A stretch of DNA of 64,000 bases, from NCBI GenBank assembly GCA_040757335.1, contig JBFLXB010000013.1:1-64000 (forward strand). The letters run 5' to 3'. The translations under genes and the position numbers were made by a program. The notes below the pieces were generated by a model, which made no database searches, had not been told where the DNA came from, and saw nothing but the letters and a program-made list of their open reading frames with translations. Shown piece after piece: positions 1 through 7,546 of this stretch; the first letter of the stretch is position 1, and every line of letters starts with the position of its first letter. The stretch is from Nitrospirota bacterium. GTDB lineage: Bacteria; Nitrospirota; Nitrospiria; 2-01-FULL-66-17.

Positions 1-290
1 GCATGGCATTTGACATGGTGTCAGTTGCCATACCCGTTGACCCCCCCCTGGAAATCCGGTCACCCCGGCTCGCAGCACATCTCGCCAAGAATCGGTCAAG
101 CATGGCAGGCAACGGACGAGAGGCTCGCGCAACGCCCTGTTACGCTCGGGGCAGCCAAGACGGCCGAGTCCAGGTCGATTGATTGGGCCACAACGGATTG
201 CACGAGGGGACCTCCAGGGGGGAGGGGGGCCTTGCACTTATGGTTCAGGGGGAAGCGTGGGTCGGAATCCGTGCACGGGAGGCGAAGACG
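1..290. other. Non-coding left edge of integrated element
   Basis: No convincing gene is seen before the ORF that starts at 291. The stretch contains an imperfect palindrome at 3-31 (listed separately) and a purine-rich tract near 205-230. It is read here as part of an integrated element whose other end lies outside the window, because the integrase and tRNA junction lie to the right. Confidence 0.4.
3..31. promoter_or_regulatory. Imperfect palindrome at window edge
   Basis: Two 13-base arms (ATGGCATTTGACA and TGTCAGTTGCCAT) flank a TGG centre. They match as inverted repeats at 11 of 13 positions. This could be an operator or a hairpin belonging to a gene to the left of the window; no protein partner can be named. 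Confidence 0.35.
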
Positions 291-845
291 ATGAGGAAAT
301 CGAAGTTGCCGCAAGAGATCATTGACGTCATGATCAAGCACGGCCTGGCTGGGCGCCGGGTGTACGTTCCGAAACTTCCGGACGCACCGGAGCAGTCGAG
401 GAATCTCGTCACCATCCATCTTCCCAAACTGCTCGCCGAGGTCGAAGCGGACTACGAGCGCCGGGGCGTGACGTTTTTCTCCGAGGGCTCACCCCGGAAG
501 CTGTTCTCGGGGAACTACGGCAAGACACGAATCGGAGCGCGGTTCAACTTAAAGCCTCGGACAGCGGCCAGTGTGTCGTCCGCAGCATGGAAACGCTGGC
601 GGGAGTGGTTTTCCCGGTCGGAACGGCTCCGCCACGACGAGCTCCGTGACCTGGCGGACGAGGCCAGGCGTGAATTCGCCGCCATGTATTTCACCTATCT
701 GGAGATCCGGCAGCGCCTGCGAGCCGGGGAGGCGGTCGGCCTCGAGGAGTACGTGCGCTACCACAACACCCCTGAGGCGCTCATCGAGCGGGTGAAGGAC
801 CTCGCGCAGGCCTCGATCCAGAGCTGTCCGTGGAGGGCTTCATGA
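291..845 (+). CDS. Hypothetical protein of integrated element
   Basis: A 184-residue soluble, charged protein. The ATG at 291 is preferred over the upstream GTG at 183 because the upstream segment is low-complexity and lacks protein character. No family was recognised. The middle is basic (RKLFSGNYGKTRIGARF) and the C-terminal half is predicted largely helical and rich in Arg and Glu. No signal peptide or membrane segment is visible. It lies upstream of an excisionase-like gene and an integrase, separated from them by two identical 20-base palindromes, so a role in the element's control or maintenance is plausible but unproven. Confidence 0.5.
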   Translation: MRKSKLPQEIIDVMIKHGLAGRRVYVPKLPDAPEQSRNLVTIHLPKLLAEVEADYERRGVTFFSEGSPRKLFSGNYGKTRIGARFNLKPRTAASVSSAAWKRWREWFSRSERLRHDELRDLADEARREFAAMYFTYLEIRQRLRAGEAVGLEEYVRYHNTPEALIERVKDLAQASIQSCPWRAS

Positions 846-858
846 ACATGTTCATGAA
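839..858. promoter_or_regulatory. 20-bp perfect palindrome, copy 1
   Basis: TTCATGAACATGTTCATGAA is its own reverse complement. It overlaps the last codons of the gene ending at 845. An identical copy begins 53 bases downstream, about five helical turns away. Probably an operator bound by a dimeric regulator of the integrated element. Confidence 0.6.
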
Positions 859-891
859 CTCGTGTCCCAAGAGGCCGATCGGGAGGAAAGT

Positions 892-911
892 TTCATGAAC
901 ATGTTCATGAA
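892..911. promoter_or_regulatory. 20-bp perfect palindrome, copy 2
   Basis: Identical to the palindrome at 839-858. It lies in the gap between the hypothetical gene and the excisionase-like gene at 996, so it is well placed to control the xis-int pair. No cognate regulator is identifiable in the window; the HTH protein at 996 is one candidate. Confidence 0.6.
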
Positions 912-995
912 AGTGGGTCCCGCGGAGACACGATACGTGAAATAGCCACCCGGGAATCGGTTTCCGTTGGGGGAGATCAGAGGACGCACTCAACC

Positions 996-1319
996 ATGGC
1001 TGAGTTGTGGGACATCAAGGCGCTGTCGGCGTATCTGGGCATCAAGCGCTCCACGCTTTACGCCCACGTTCGAGAAATCCCGCACTACAAGATCAATCGC
1101 CTGGTGCGGTTTCGAAAGGAGGAAATCGACGCCTGGCTGGCCGGCCAGCACCACGATCCGATCACGACGACTGCGCAAGCCCGATCGGTGGTGGCCGCGT
1201 TGAGTCGGCCCTCGGCTTCCGTGGATCACATCATCGCCCGCTCGATTGAGGCGGTCAGAAGAGCATATAATCGCCCCATCGGGAAACCAGGCCACGCCCA
1301 CGGAAAGGAGGGGCGATGA
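996..1319 (+). CDS. Excisionase/AlpA-like helix-turn-helix protein
   Basis: A 107-residue protein with an N-terminal MerR-type HTH_17 domain: residues 1-50 read LWDIKALSAYLGIKRSTLYA and end in a winged segment with FRKEEIDAWLAG, typical of excisionase/AlpA proteins. A Gly-rich, basic C-terminal tail follows. The likely role is recombination directionality or transcriptional control of the neighbouring integrase. Its stop overlaps the integrase start (ATGA), so the two are translationally coupled. The start at 996 follows a GGGGGAGA/AGAGGA purine stretch. Confidence 0.75.
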   Translation: MAELWDIKALSAYLGIKRSTLYAHVREIPHYKINRLVRFRKEEIDAWLAGQHHDPITTTAQARSVVAALSRPSASVDHIIARSIEAVRRAYNRPIGKPGHAHGKEGR

Positions 1320-2356
1320 GGGTGTTTCAGCGTGGCCGAATGTACTGGGTAACGATCATTCATCAGGGCAAGCGGATCCGCCAGTCGCTGGGGGTGACGG
1401 ATAAGAACTTGGCGGGGCGGATCGCCGGCAAGATTCAGACAGCGATCGCCGAGGGCAAGTGGTTTGAGCGCAACCCCAATCAGGACAAGACGTGTCGGCA
1501 GATGATTGAGCGCTATCTGAACGAGCATTCCAAATGCAACAAGGCGCACACGTCGTACGTCCGCGACAAGAGCCTCAGCAATCACGTGCTGGCCTTCTTC
1601 GGCGACCGGCCGCTTGCGGAAATCAGGCCCCAGCTGATCGCGGAGTACAAGCGCAAGCGGCGCGCCGAGGCCGCGGCGCCCAAGACGATCAACCACGAAT
1701 TGGGGCTGCTCTCCCATGCGTTCAAACTGGCGACTGCCGAGTGGGAATGGACGGACAGAAATCCCGTGCTTGGGGTCTCGCGCGAGGCGGTCAACAACCA
1801 CATTGAACGGTGGCTGACGTCGGAGGAAGAAACCGCGTTGTTGGACGCGTCGCCGGGCTGGCTCAAAGAGATCCTCGTGTTCGCGGTCAACACGGGACTG
1901 CGACAAAGCGAGATCTTGAATTTGGAGTGGCCGCAGGTGGATCTGTTCCGACGAACGATCACGCTGCTCAAACAGAAGAACAAGCAAGTGGACACGCTCC
2001 CCGTGAACGCCAAAGCGCTGGAGGTCCTAAAGACGCGCGCCAAGGTGAGGCATTTCGCCTCGGCGTACGTGTTCACCAGCCGGGAGGGCACGCGCCTCGA
2101 CGCCAGGAACCTCCTGCGCGCGTTTTATCTCGCGTGCAAGGACGCCAAGATCGAGCACCTGCGGTTTCACGATCTCCGCCACACGTTCGCGACGCGCTTG
2201 GTGCAAGCCGGCGTCGATCTGTATACCGTGCAGAAGTTGGGGCGGTGGCGGACGGTGCAGATGGTGGTGCGGTATGCGCATCACTATTCGGAGAGTTTAC
2301 GGCCGGGCGTGGAGGCGTTGGACCGCGTGGGGAGCGCGGTCCCAGACACAATTTAG
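1316..2356 (+). CDS. Tyrosine recombinase/phage-type integrase
   Basis: A 346-residue site-specific recombinase. The N-terminal region carries an Arm/SAM-like core-binding segment (residues 60-150) and the C-terminal catalytic domain contains TGLRQSEILNLEW (catalytic Arg), HDLRHTFATRL (HxxR box), LGRW, and RYAHHY with the nucleophilic Tyr. The ribosome site AAAGGAGG lies just before the ATG. It is coupled to the excisionase-like gene and ends 55 bases from the tRNA-fMet 3' end, the normal place for an integrase that uses a tRNA gene as attachment site. No frameshift or missing catalytic residue is seen, so it may be active. Confidence 0.92.
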   Translation: MRVFQRGRMYWVTIIHQGKRIRQSLGVTDKNLAGRIAGKIQTAIAEGKWFERNPNQDKTCRQMIERYLNEHSKCNKAHTSYVRDKSLSNHVLAFFGDRPLAEIRPQLIAEYKRKRRAEAAAPKTINHELGLLSHAFKLATAEWEWTDRNPVLGVSREAVNNHIERWLTSEEETALLDASPGWLKEILVFAVNTGLRQSEILNLEWPQVDLFRRTITLLKQKNKQVDTLPVNAKALEVLKTRAKVRHFASAYVFTSREGTRLDARNLLRAFYLACKDAKIEHLRFHDLRHTFATRLVQAGVDLYTVQKLGRWRTVQMVVRYAHHYSESLRPGVEALDRVGSAVPDTI

Positions 2357-2411
2357 GCACAGTCCAATAAAAAGGGCTGACCCCGAAGAGCCAACCCGTT
2401 GATTTTCAAAG
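2357..2411. other. Probable attachment-site junction (att)
   Basis: A short AT-richer segment between the integrase stop and the tRNA 3' end. Integrases of this type usually recombine in the 3' part of the tRNA gene, so the junction is placed here. The partner repeat at the other end of the element is not in the window, so the exact core cannot be defined. Confidence 0.4.
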
Positions 2412-2485
2412 TTGCGGGGGCCGGATTTGAACCGACGACCTTCGGGTTATGAGCCCGACGAGCTGCCAGACTGCTCCACCCCGCG
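2412..2485 (-). tRNA. Initiator tRNA-fMet (CAU anticodon)
   Basis: A 74-base cloverleaf read on the minus strand. The acceptor strands are CGCGGGG and CCCCGCA, giving the unpaired C1:A72 end that marks bacterial initiator tRNA. The anticodon stem ends in three G:C pairs (TCGGG CTCATAA CCCGA) with anticodon CAT, and the T-arm is GTCGG TTCAAAT CCGGC. The discriminator is A and CCA is not encoded. It lies back to back with def and fmt, whose products act on formyl-methionine. Confidence 0.95.
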
Positions 2486-2492
2486 GACGGCA

Positions 2493-2521
2493 ATGTAACA
2501 AAACGCTCGCGTCGCCGTCAA
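2493..2521 (-). promoter_or_regulatory. Promoter of tRNA-fMet
   Basis: On the minus strand TTGACG is followed by 17 bases and TTACAT, ending 7 bases before the tRNA 5' end at 2485. This matches a vegetative sigma-70-type promoter with the start point close to the mature tRNA. Confidence 0.65.
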
Positions 2522-2606
2522 GCGGTGCGTGATCTCGCGCCGCAGAGTACCGGAAGTGGTCCACGAAACGACATACCGAACGAGGGTAACCCGCGCGCGC
2601 GTCACC

Positions 2607-2636
2607 TTGATTTTGCGGCGCCCGGCATGTCATCAT
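2607..2636 (+). promoter_or_regulatory. Possible def promoter
   Basis: TTGATT, 18 bases, then CATCAT. Transcription would start within a few bases of the def ATG at 2644. No Shine-Dalgarno motif lies in front of def, so a leaderless or near-leaderless transcript is possible. Confidence 0.35.
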
Positions 2637-2643
2637 ACCCGCG

Positions 2644-3156
2644 ATGTCGATCCTTCGGATACGCGAATATCCTGATGAAGTCCTGAAACGGCGGGCCGAG
2701 CCGATCAAGAACGTCGACGGCAAGCTGCAGACGTTGATCGAGGACATGTTCGAGACGCTTTATGCGGCTCCGGGCCTCGGTCTCGCCGCCCCGCAGGTGG
2801 GGGCGCCGATCCAGTTGTTCGTCTACGACATGGGCATCCGCGAAGGCGAACACGAGCGCAAGATCATCATCAACCCTACCATCGTCGAGCAGGAAGGAGA
2901 GATCGAGGAGGAAGAGGGCTGTTTGTCTCTTCCGGACTACCGCGAGGTCGTCAAACGCGCGGCCCGCGTCCTGCTCAAAGGTTATGATCGGGACGGCAAA
3001 GAGGTCGCGCTCGAAGCCAAGGGGTTGGAGGCGAGACTCTTTCAGCACGAGCTGGATCACCTCAACGGCGTGCTCATGTTCGATCGCTTGAGCCCGTTGA
3101 AACGCGACCTCATTCAGCGCAAGTTCAAGAAGCGCCTTCGTACGGAAGGCTCCTAG
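2644..3156 (+). CDS. def: Peptide deformylase
   Basis: Removes the formyl group from the N-terminal methionine of nascent proteins; a cytoplasmic metalloenzyme acting at the ribosome exit. The 170-residue length is normal. All three family boxes are present: GLGLAAPQVG (about residue 43-52), EEGCLSLP with the metal-binding Cys (about 88-96), and QHELDHLNG with the two metal His and catalytic Glu (about 134-142). It is followed after 14 bases by fmt, the enzyme that adds the formyl group, and is divergent from initiator tRNA-fMet. Confidence 0.97.
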   Translation: MSILRIREYPDEVLKRRAEPIKNVDGKLQTLIEDMFETLYAAPGLGLAAPQVGAPIQLFVYDMGIREGEHERKIIINPTIVEQEGEIEEEEGCLSLPDYREVVKRAARVLLKGYDRDGKEVALEAKGLEARLFQHELDHLNGVLMFDRLSPLKRDLIQRKFKKRLRTEGS

Positions 3157-3170
3157 TCGACGGGACGGCC

Positions 3171-4094
3171 ATGCGCGTGATCTTTATGGGCACGCCCGGA
3201 TTTGCGCTTCCGTCGTTGGAGGTGCTGCAGGCGCGGGGCGAAGACCTCATCGCGGTCGTGACCCAACCCGATCGGCCGCAGGGGCGGGGACGAGTTCTCA
3301 CACCCTCACCTATCAAGGTGGCGGCGCTTCGAAGCGGGATTCCGGTGCAGCAGCCGGAGAAGGTCCGCCACCCGGAGTTCCTTGACTGGTGCCGGGGTGC
3401 AGCGCCCGACTTGATCGTGGTGGTCGCGTTCGGGCAGATTCTTCCAAAAGCCCTGCTCGATATTCCGCGCCAAGGCTGTATCAATGTCCACGCCTCGTTG
3501 CTCCCCAAATACCGCGGCGCCGCGCCCATCGCGTGGGCGATCATCCGCGGGGAGACCGAGACCGGCATCACCACGATTCAGATGGATCCGGGCATGGACA
3601 CGGGCCCGATGTTGGTGCGTCGTTCGCTGATGATTCGTCCGGATGATACGGCGGGCACACTAGGCGAGCGGTTATCCCAACTCGGGGCGCAGACGCTGAA
3701 TGAAACGTTGGACGCGCTCAAGGCCGCGCGGTTGTCGCCGACGCCACAAGACTCGTCACAGGCGACTTTGGCGCCGATGCTCAAAAAGGAGGACGGCCGG
3801 ATCAACTGGACGCAGTCCGCGGCCGCGATCGACGCGCTCGTGCGCGGACTCGACCCGTGGCCGAGTGCCTGGACCGAATATGCAGGTGAAACCTGGCGGA
3901 TCTGGAAAGTTCGCGTGCAACCTGAACCGGGTGAGGCCGGCGTGGTGTTGCGGGCCGACGGCACCGGTATAACAGTCGGGGCCGGAGAGGGAAGCGTCCT
4001 GATCACCCAATTGCAGACGCCGGGCAAACGGAAGCTTGCGGCCCGCGAGTACTTGGCCGGGCATGCAATCAAGCCGGGAGTTCGCCTTGGTTAG
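3171..4094 (+). CDS. fmt: Methionyl-tRNA formyltransferase
   Basis: Transfers a formyl group from 10-formyl-tetrahydrofolate to Met-tRNA-fMet for initiation. The protein has 307 residues, near the usual length. The N-terminal Rossmann start is MRVIFMGTPGFALPSLE; the folate-binding and catalytic region is HASLLPKYRGAAPIAWA (about residue 106-122), with the active Asp in the MDPGMDTGPML segment; the C-terminal OB-type tRNA-binding domain begins near residue 205. It forms an operon with def upstream; its 3' end overlaps or abuts the start of rsmB. Confidence 0.97.
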   Translation: MRVIFMGTPGFALPSLEVLQARGEDLIAVVTQPDRPQGRGRVLTPSPIKVAALRSGIPVQQPEKVRHPEFLDWCRGAAPDLIVVVAFGQILPKALLDIPRQGCINVHASLLPKYRGAAPIAWAIIRGETETGITTIQMDPGMDTGPMLVRRSLMIRPDDTAGTLGERLSQLGAQTLNETLDALKAARLSPTPQDSSQATLAPMLKKEDGRINWTQSAAAIDALVRGLDPWPSAWTEYAGETWRIWKVRVQPEPGEAGVVLRADGTGITVGAGEGSVLITQLQTPGKRKLAAREYLAGHAIKPGVRLG

Positions 4095-4101
4095 CCGCCT
4101 G

Positions 4102-5757
4102 GTGAAAAAATCAGCGGCCGCTCCGGTGGCGGCGAGCGCGTCGCGTCCGTCGCCCGGTGCGGCGGCACGGCCTGCCAAAGGCCCCTCCAACGCCGGGCTC
4201 ACCGCGAGACCATCTGCCGGAGCTCGCCGCGTTCCGGCCCGGCCAGCAGCTGCGCGGCCCGTTGGTGTCCCGGCCAGCCGAACGCGGCGGCCGGTCCGTC
4301 GGGCCGATCGTCAAGACACCGCCCGGAGGTCACGGGTTTCCGGGTCGCGGCGCCCCCTGTTACACGTGCCGGCGCTCGGCACGCTCCCCGACCGGTTTCG
4401 GTGGTCCGCCCGACGATGGGCGGCCGAACTCCTGCTGCGTGCCGAGCTTCGTGAGGCGTTCGGCCCCGCGCTGCTCGCGGAAATTCCGCCGTCGCTCTCC
4501 CCTCAGGACCGCGCATTGGTCCATGAACTCTTCTACGGCGTCTTACGGCACCGCTCGGCGCTGGACTGGCGCTTGGCCGCGTGTTCGACTCGTCGTTGGG
4601 GGCAGTTGCCGTTGCCGGTGCAGACCGTGTTGCGCCTTGGGGCGTATCAATTGCTGTTCTCGGATCGAATCCCGCCCCACGCGGCGGTCCATGAAGCGGT
4701 GGCGCTCGCCAAAGTGATGGCCGGTGAAGGAGACGTCGGCTTCACCAATGCGGTCTTGCGGGCGCTGGAACGGCGCAAGGGCGAGTTGATCGTCCCCGAT
4801 CTGCTGGATCACCCCATCGACCATCTGACCGCGGAATACTCACATCCGGTATGGCTGGTCCGCCGGTGGCTCAAACGGTTCGGCTTGCAGCGCACGCTGG
4901 CGATGTGCCGGGCGAACAACGCGATCCCGCCGACCACGCTGCGCGTCAACCCCCTGCGCGTGACGCGTGAGCGGTTGATCGAGGTATTGGCGAAGGAAGG
5001 CGTGATCGCCGAGCCCTGTCGCGTGTCGCCTCAAGCCCTGGTGCTCAAGACCGGGCTCCCAGCAGCGCCCCGGGCGTTCGCCCAGGGCTGGTACTACGTG
5101 CAGGACGAGGCCGCGCAGCTCGTGGCCCTGGCCGTGGCACCGCAGCCCGGAGAGCGTATCCTTGACGCCTGCGCGGCGCCTGGCGGCAAGTCGATCCATC
5201 TGGCGGAATTGATGGGGGATAGGGGCGAGATCGTGGCGGTCGACGCGAGCGCCGAACGGATCGCCCTGGTCGAGGAGAACTGTCGCCGGATGGGCGTGAA
5301 GAGCGTGCACCCGGTGGTGGCGGATCTGTCGCGCCCTGGAGACGCCGACGCGCTGGGGCGCTTCGATCGCATTCTGGTCGACGCGCCGTGCTCAGGGTTG
5401 GGCGTCCTGCGCCGACACCCCGAAGCCAAGTGGCACAAGACCGAAGCCCTGATCGTCCGGCTCGCGGCCAAACAGCGCGCGATCCTCGACGCCGTTTCCC
5501 CGTTGCTCAAGCCCGGCGGCGTGTTGGTCTACAGCACCTGTTCCACGGAACGAGAAGAGAACGAGGATCGCGTGGAAGCCTTCATGAGAGCCCACGCCGG
5601 ATGGACAATCGAGGATCTGCGGGGACGGCTGCCGCCGGACGCCGCGCCGCTGATCACTCCGCAAGGGTATCTCTCCACGCTCGGGAATCCGTTCGACATG
5701 GACTGTTTTTTCGCGGCGCGCCTGGTCAACGCGGCGCCTGGAGGCCACCTCGGATGA
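4102..5757 (+). CDS. rsmB: 16S rRNA m5C967 methyltransferase RsmB
   Basis: Methylates C967 of 16S rRNA using SAM. After an Ala/Pro/Arg-rich N-terminal stretch of about 100 residues, a NusB-like domain appears (PQDRALVHELFYGVLRHRSALDW), then the Rossmann methyltransferase core with DACAAPGGKS (SAM binding), VDAPCSGLGVLRRHPEAKW (first Cys) and YSTCSTEREENE (catalytic Cys). The family is usually about 430-450 residues, so the start is uncertain. The frame is open back to 4036 (ATG), with 4063 ATG, 4087 TTG and 4102 GTG as options; 4102 avoids overlap with fmt. The low-complexity extension may be partly untranslated. Confidence 0.93.
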   Translation: MKKSAAAPVAASASRPSPGAAARPAKGPSNAGLTARPSAGARRVPARPAAARPVGVPASRTRRPVRRADRQDTARRSRVSGSRRPLLHVPALGTLPDRFRWSARRWAAELLLRAELREAFGPALLAEIPPSLSPQDRALVHELFYGVLRHRSALDWRLAACSTRRWGQLPLPVQTVLRLGAYQLLFSDRIPPHAAVHEAVALAKVMAGEGDVGFTNAVLRALERRKGELIVPDLLDHPIDHLTAEYSHPVWLVRRWLKRFGLQRTLAMCRANNAIPPTTLRVNPLRVTRERLIEVLAKEGVIAEPCRVSPQALVLKTGLPAAPRAFAQGWYYVQDEAAQLVALAVAPQPGERILDACAAPGGKSIHLAELMGDRGEIVAVDASAERIALVEENCRRMGVKSVHPVVADLSRPGDADALGRFDRILVDAPCSGLGVLRRHPEAKWHKTEALIVRLAAKQRAILDAVSPLLKPGGVLVYSTCSTEREENEDRVEAFMRAHAGWTIEDLRGRLPPDAAPLITPQGYLSTLGNPFDMDCFFAARLVNAAPGGHLG

Positions 5758-6419
5758 AACCGTTGCAGATTGCGCCGTCGATTCTCTCGGCCGACTTCAC
5801 CATCTTGGGTCAGGAGATTCGAGACGTGGAAAAAGCCGGAGCCGACTTGATCCACATCGACGTGATGGACGGGCAGTTCGTGCCGAACCTCACGGCGGGG
5901 CCGATGATCGTGGAAGCGGCCGGCCGCGTCACGAACCTGCCCCTCGACGTGCACCTGATGATCCACGATGCGGACGCGCTGATTCCGGAGTTCGCCGAGG
6001 CCGGCAGCCAGTATCTCACGGTGCACGTGGAGGCGTGTCCGCACCTGCACCGCACGGTTCAATTGATCAAAGAAAAGGGCGTGAAAGCCGGGGTTTCGCT
6101 CAACCCCGCCACGGCGCTGTCGTTGATCGAGCCCATTCTGCCCGAGGTGGATCTCCTCTTGGTCATGTCGGTCAATCCCGGCTTCGGGGGCCAATCCTTC
6201 ATCCCGTTGGTGCTGGACAAGCTCAAGGCCGCCCGCCGCATGATCGACGCGATCGCGCCGCACGTGTTGCTCGAGGTCGACGGCGGCATCAAGGTCGAAA
6301 ACGCCAAGGCGCTGCGGAAGGCGGGTGCGGATGTTTTTGTCGCGGGGTCGGCGATTTTTGGCAAACGGGACTATGCCAAGACGATCGCGGCCATGCGAGC
6401 GGAAGCAGCGAAGGCGTAG
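5754..6419 (+). CDS. rpe: Ribulose-phosphate 3-epimerase
   Basis: Interconverts ribulose 5-phosphate and xylulose 5-phosphate (pentose phosphate/Calvin cycle), a cytosolic TIM barrel. The 221 residues match the family. Visible motifs are IAPSILSADF at the N-terminus, HIDVMDGQFVPN with a catalytic Asp and metal ligand, MSVNPGFGGQSF in the phosphate-binding loop, and EVDGGIKVENA with the second catalytic Asp, then FVAGSAIFG. Its ATG overlaps the rsmB stop as ATGA, so the start at 5754 is firm although the frame is open further upstream. Confidence 0.96.
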   Translation: MKPLQIAPSILSADFTILGQEIRDVEKAGADLIHIDVMDGQFVPNLTAGPMIVEAAGRVTNLPLDVHLMIHDADALIPEFAEAGSQYLTVHVEACPHLHRTVQLIKEKGVKAGVSLNPATALSLIEPILPEVDLLLVMSVNPGFGGQSFIPLVLDKLKAARRMIDAIAPHVLLEVDGGIKVENAKALRKAGADVFVAGSAIFGKRDYAKTIAAMRAEAAKA

Positions 6420-6434
6420 CTTTCGCCGCTTCCG

Positions 6435-6556
6435 CAGCCGCCGATAACGGGCCATCTGCTGCGTTGTCACTTCGGCCTCGCGTCCTCACGTACGAACCAG
6501 TACGCTCCGGCGCGAGGCCTCGTTCCGCCTTGCATCTCGCCCATTCTCGGCGGCTG
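6435..6556 (+). repeat. Long palindromic repeat, copy A
   Basis: Outer arms CAGCCGCCGATAACGGGC and the complement of GCCCATTCTCGGCGGCTG pair with two mismatches. Inside lies the shared core: CCATCTGCTGCGTTG, then CCTCACGTACG, CAGTACGCTCCGG and CCTTGCATCTCG. It begins 15 bases after the rpe stop and is in forward orientation relative to rpe. See the finding on the six-copy family. Confidence 0.8.
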
Positions 6557-6579
6557 GGACACCACATCAAGCTCCGTTC

Positions 6580-7533
6580 GTGATCGATCTAGCTACTGCT
6601 AAAGCGATGACCGATAGGTTCGACCTACCGTCGCCGCGCCGTGTGACGCCCGTGGCGGGCGGGGTGATCAACCGGTCGTACCTGATCGAGTTGGATGACG
6701 GCGCGCTGTGGGTTTGTCGCGTGGATGTGGAGGGCGGGCGCGGCAAGCTCGCTCACGAAGCGGCCGTGTATCGTTGGTTATGGGAGCGCGCGCCCGGGTT
6801 GCCTATCGCCACGGCGTACCACGTTGACCCGGCGAGGGACATCATCCCCCACGAGTACGCGCTGCTTCCCCGGCTGCCGGGCGCGAATCTGGGCGCGGAT
6901 ATCGAGTATCTTCCCGAGGCAGTGCGCGAGCCGCTGTTGGAACAGGTGGGCGCGTTGCTGCGCCGGCTGCACGAGCTGATGGATGCGGACGGGGGACTGA
7001 TCGACCTCCATCACCGTGGCCAGCCGTGGCGGGTCTTTGTCAACGAATGGTTTGCCAACATGCTCGCCCGTTGCGAGGCGCGGTTGGGCTACGCGCCGCC
7101 GTGGGCTGAACGCGCTCGCGCATGGATGGAGGAGCGAATCGAGCTCGTGCCGGAGGCTCCTTCACGCGTGTTCCTGCACGGCGACTTTCACTTCGGGAAC
7201 CTGCAATACGAGCTGCTGCTGACTCCGCGGGTATCCGGCTGTTTTGATCTTGAGTGGGGGTGGTCAGGTCACGCCGCGTGTGATCTGCTCCACTTGCACG
7301 AGGCGGCGACGCGGTACCCCGAATACCGAGAACCGTTGCTGGCAGGATACGGCGTGCCCTCGTGGCCTCCCGAACTTACCGTGTATCGACTCATTCAATC
7401 GATCAGCGTGCTCGGCGCGGCGGTGGCGGGAGGTTCCGATCCCTTGTGGGATCTGATGGGATGGCACGGCGCGGTGATCGAGAACGTGTTGCGGGACCGT
7501 CAGCCTTTCACGGGATTGCTGCGGAGCGGCTGA
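6580..7533 (+). CDS. Aminoglycoside/choline-type phosphotransferase
   Basis: A 317-residue kinase of the APH/homoserine-kinase-II fold. The N-terminal lobe has a Gly-rich turn (VAGGVINRSYLIEL) and a conserved Glu (HEAAVYRWL). The C-lobe has the catalytic Brenner box FLHGDFHFGNL (His, Asp, Asn) near residue 202 and the metal-binding FDLEWG near residue 222. The substrate cannot be told from sequence; sugar, amino-alcohol or antibiotic are all possible. The frame opens at GTG 6580, with ATG 6607 as an alternative. It stands alone between palindromic repeat A and a minus-strand gene. Confidence 0.8.
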   Translation: MIDLATAKAMTDRFDLPSPRRVTPVAGGVINRSYLIELDDGALWVCRVDVEGGRGKLAHEAAVYRWLWERAPGLPIATAYHVDPARDIIPHEYALLPRLPGANLGADIEYLPEAVREPLLEQVGALLRRLHELMDADGGLIDLHHRGQPWRVFVNEWFANMLARCEARLGYAPPWAERARAWMEERIELVPEAPSRVFLHGDFHFGNLQYELLLTPRVSGCFDLEWGWSGHAACDLLHLHEAATRYPEYREPLLAGYGVPSWPPELTVYRLIQSISVLGAAVAGGSDPLWDLMGWHGAVIENVLRDRQPFTGLLRSG

Positions 7534-7546
7534 TCCGTTCCCGATC

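Noticed and set aside
839-911. LexA/SOS box reading of the two palindromes
   Set aside because: GAAC and GTTC are only two bases apart instead of four, so a standard Gram-positive LexA site does not fit.
5388-5753. Open frame upstream of rpe
   Set aside because: It lies inside rsmB in another frame; the rpe ATG at 5754 overlaps the rsmB stop.
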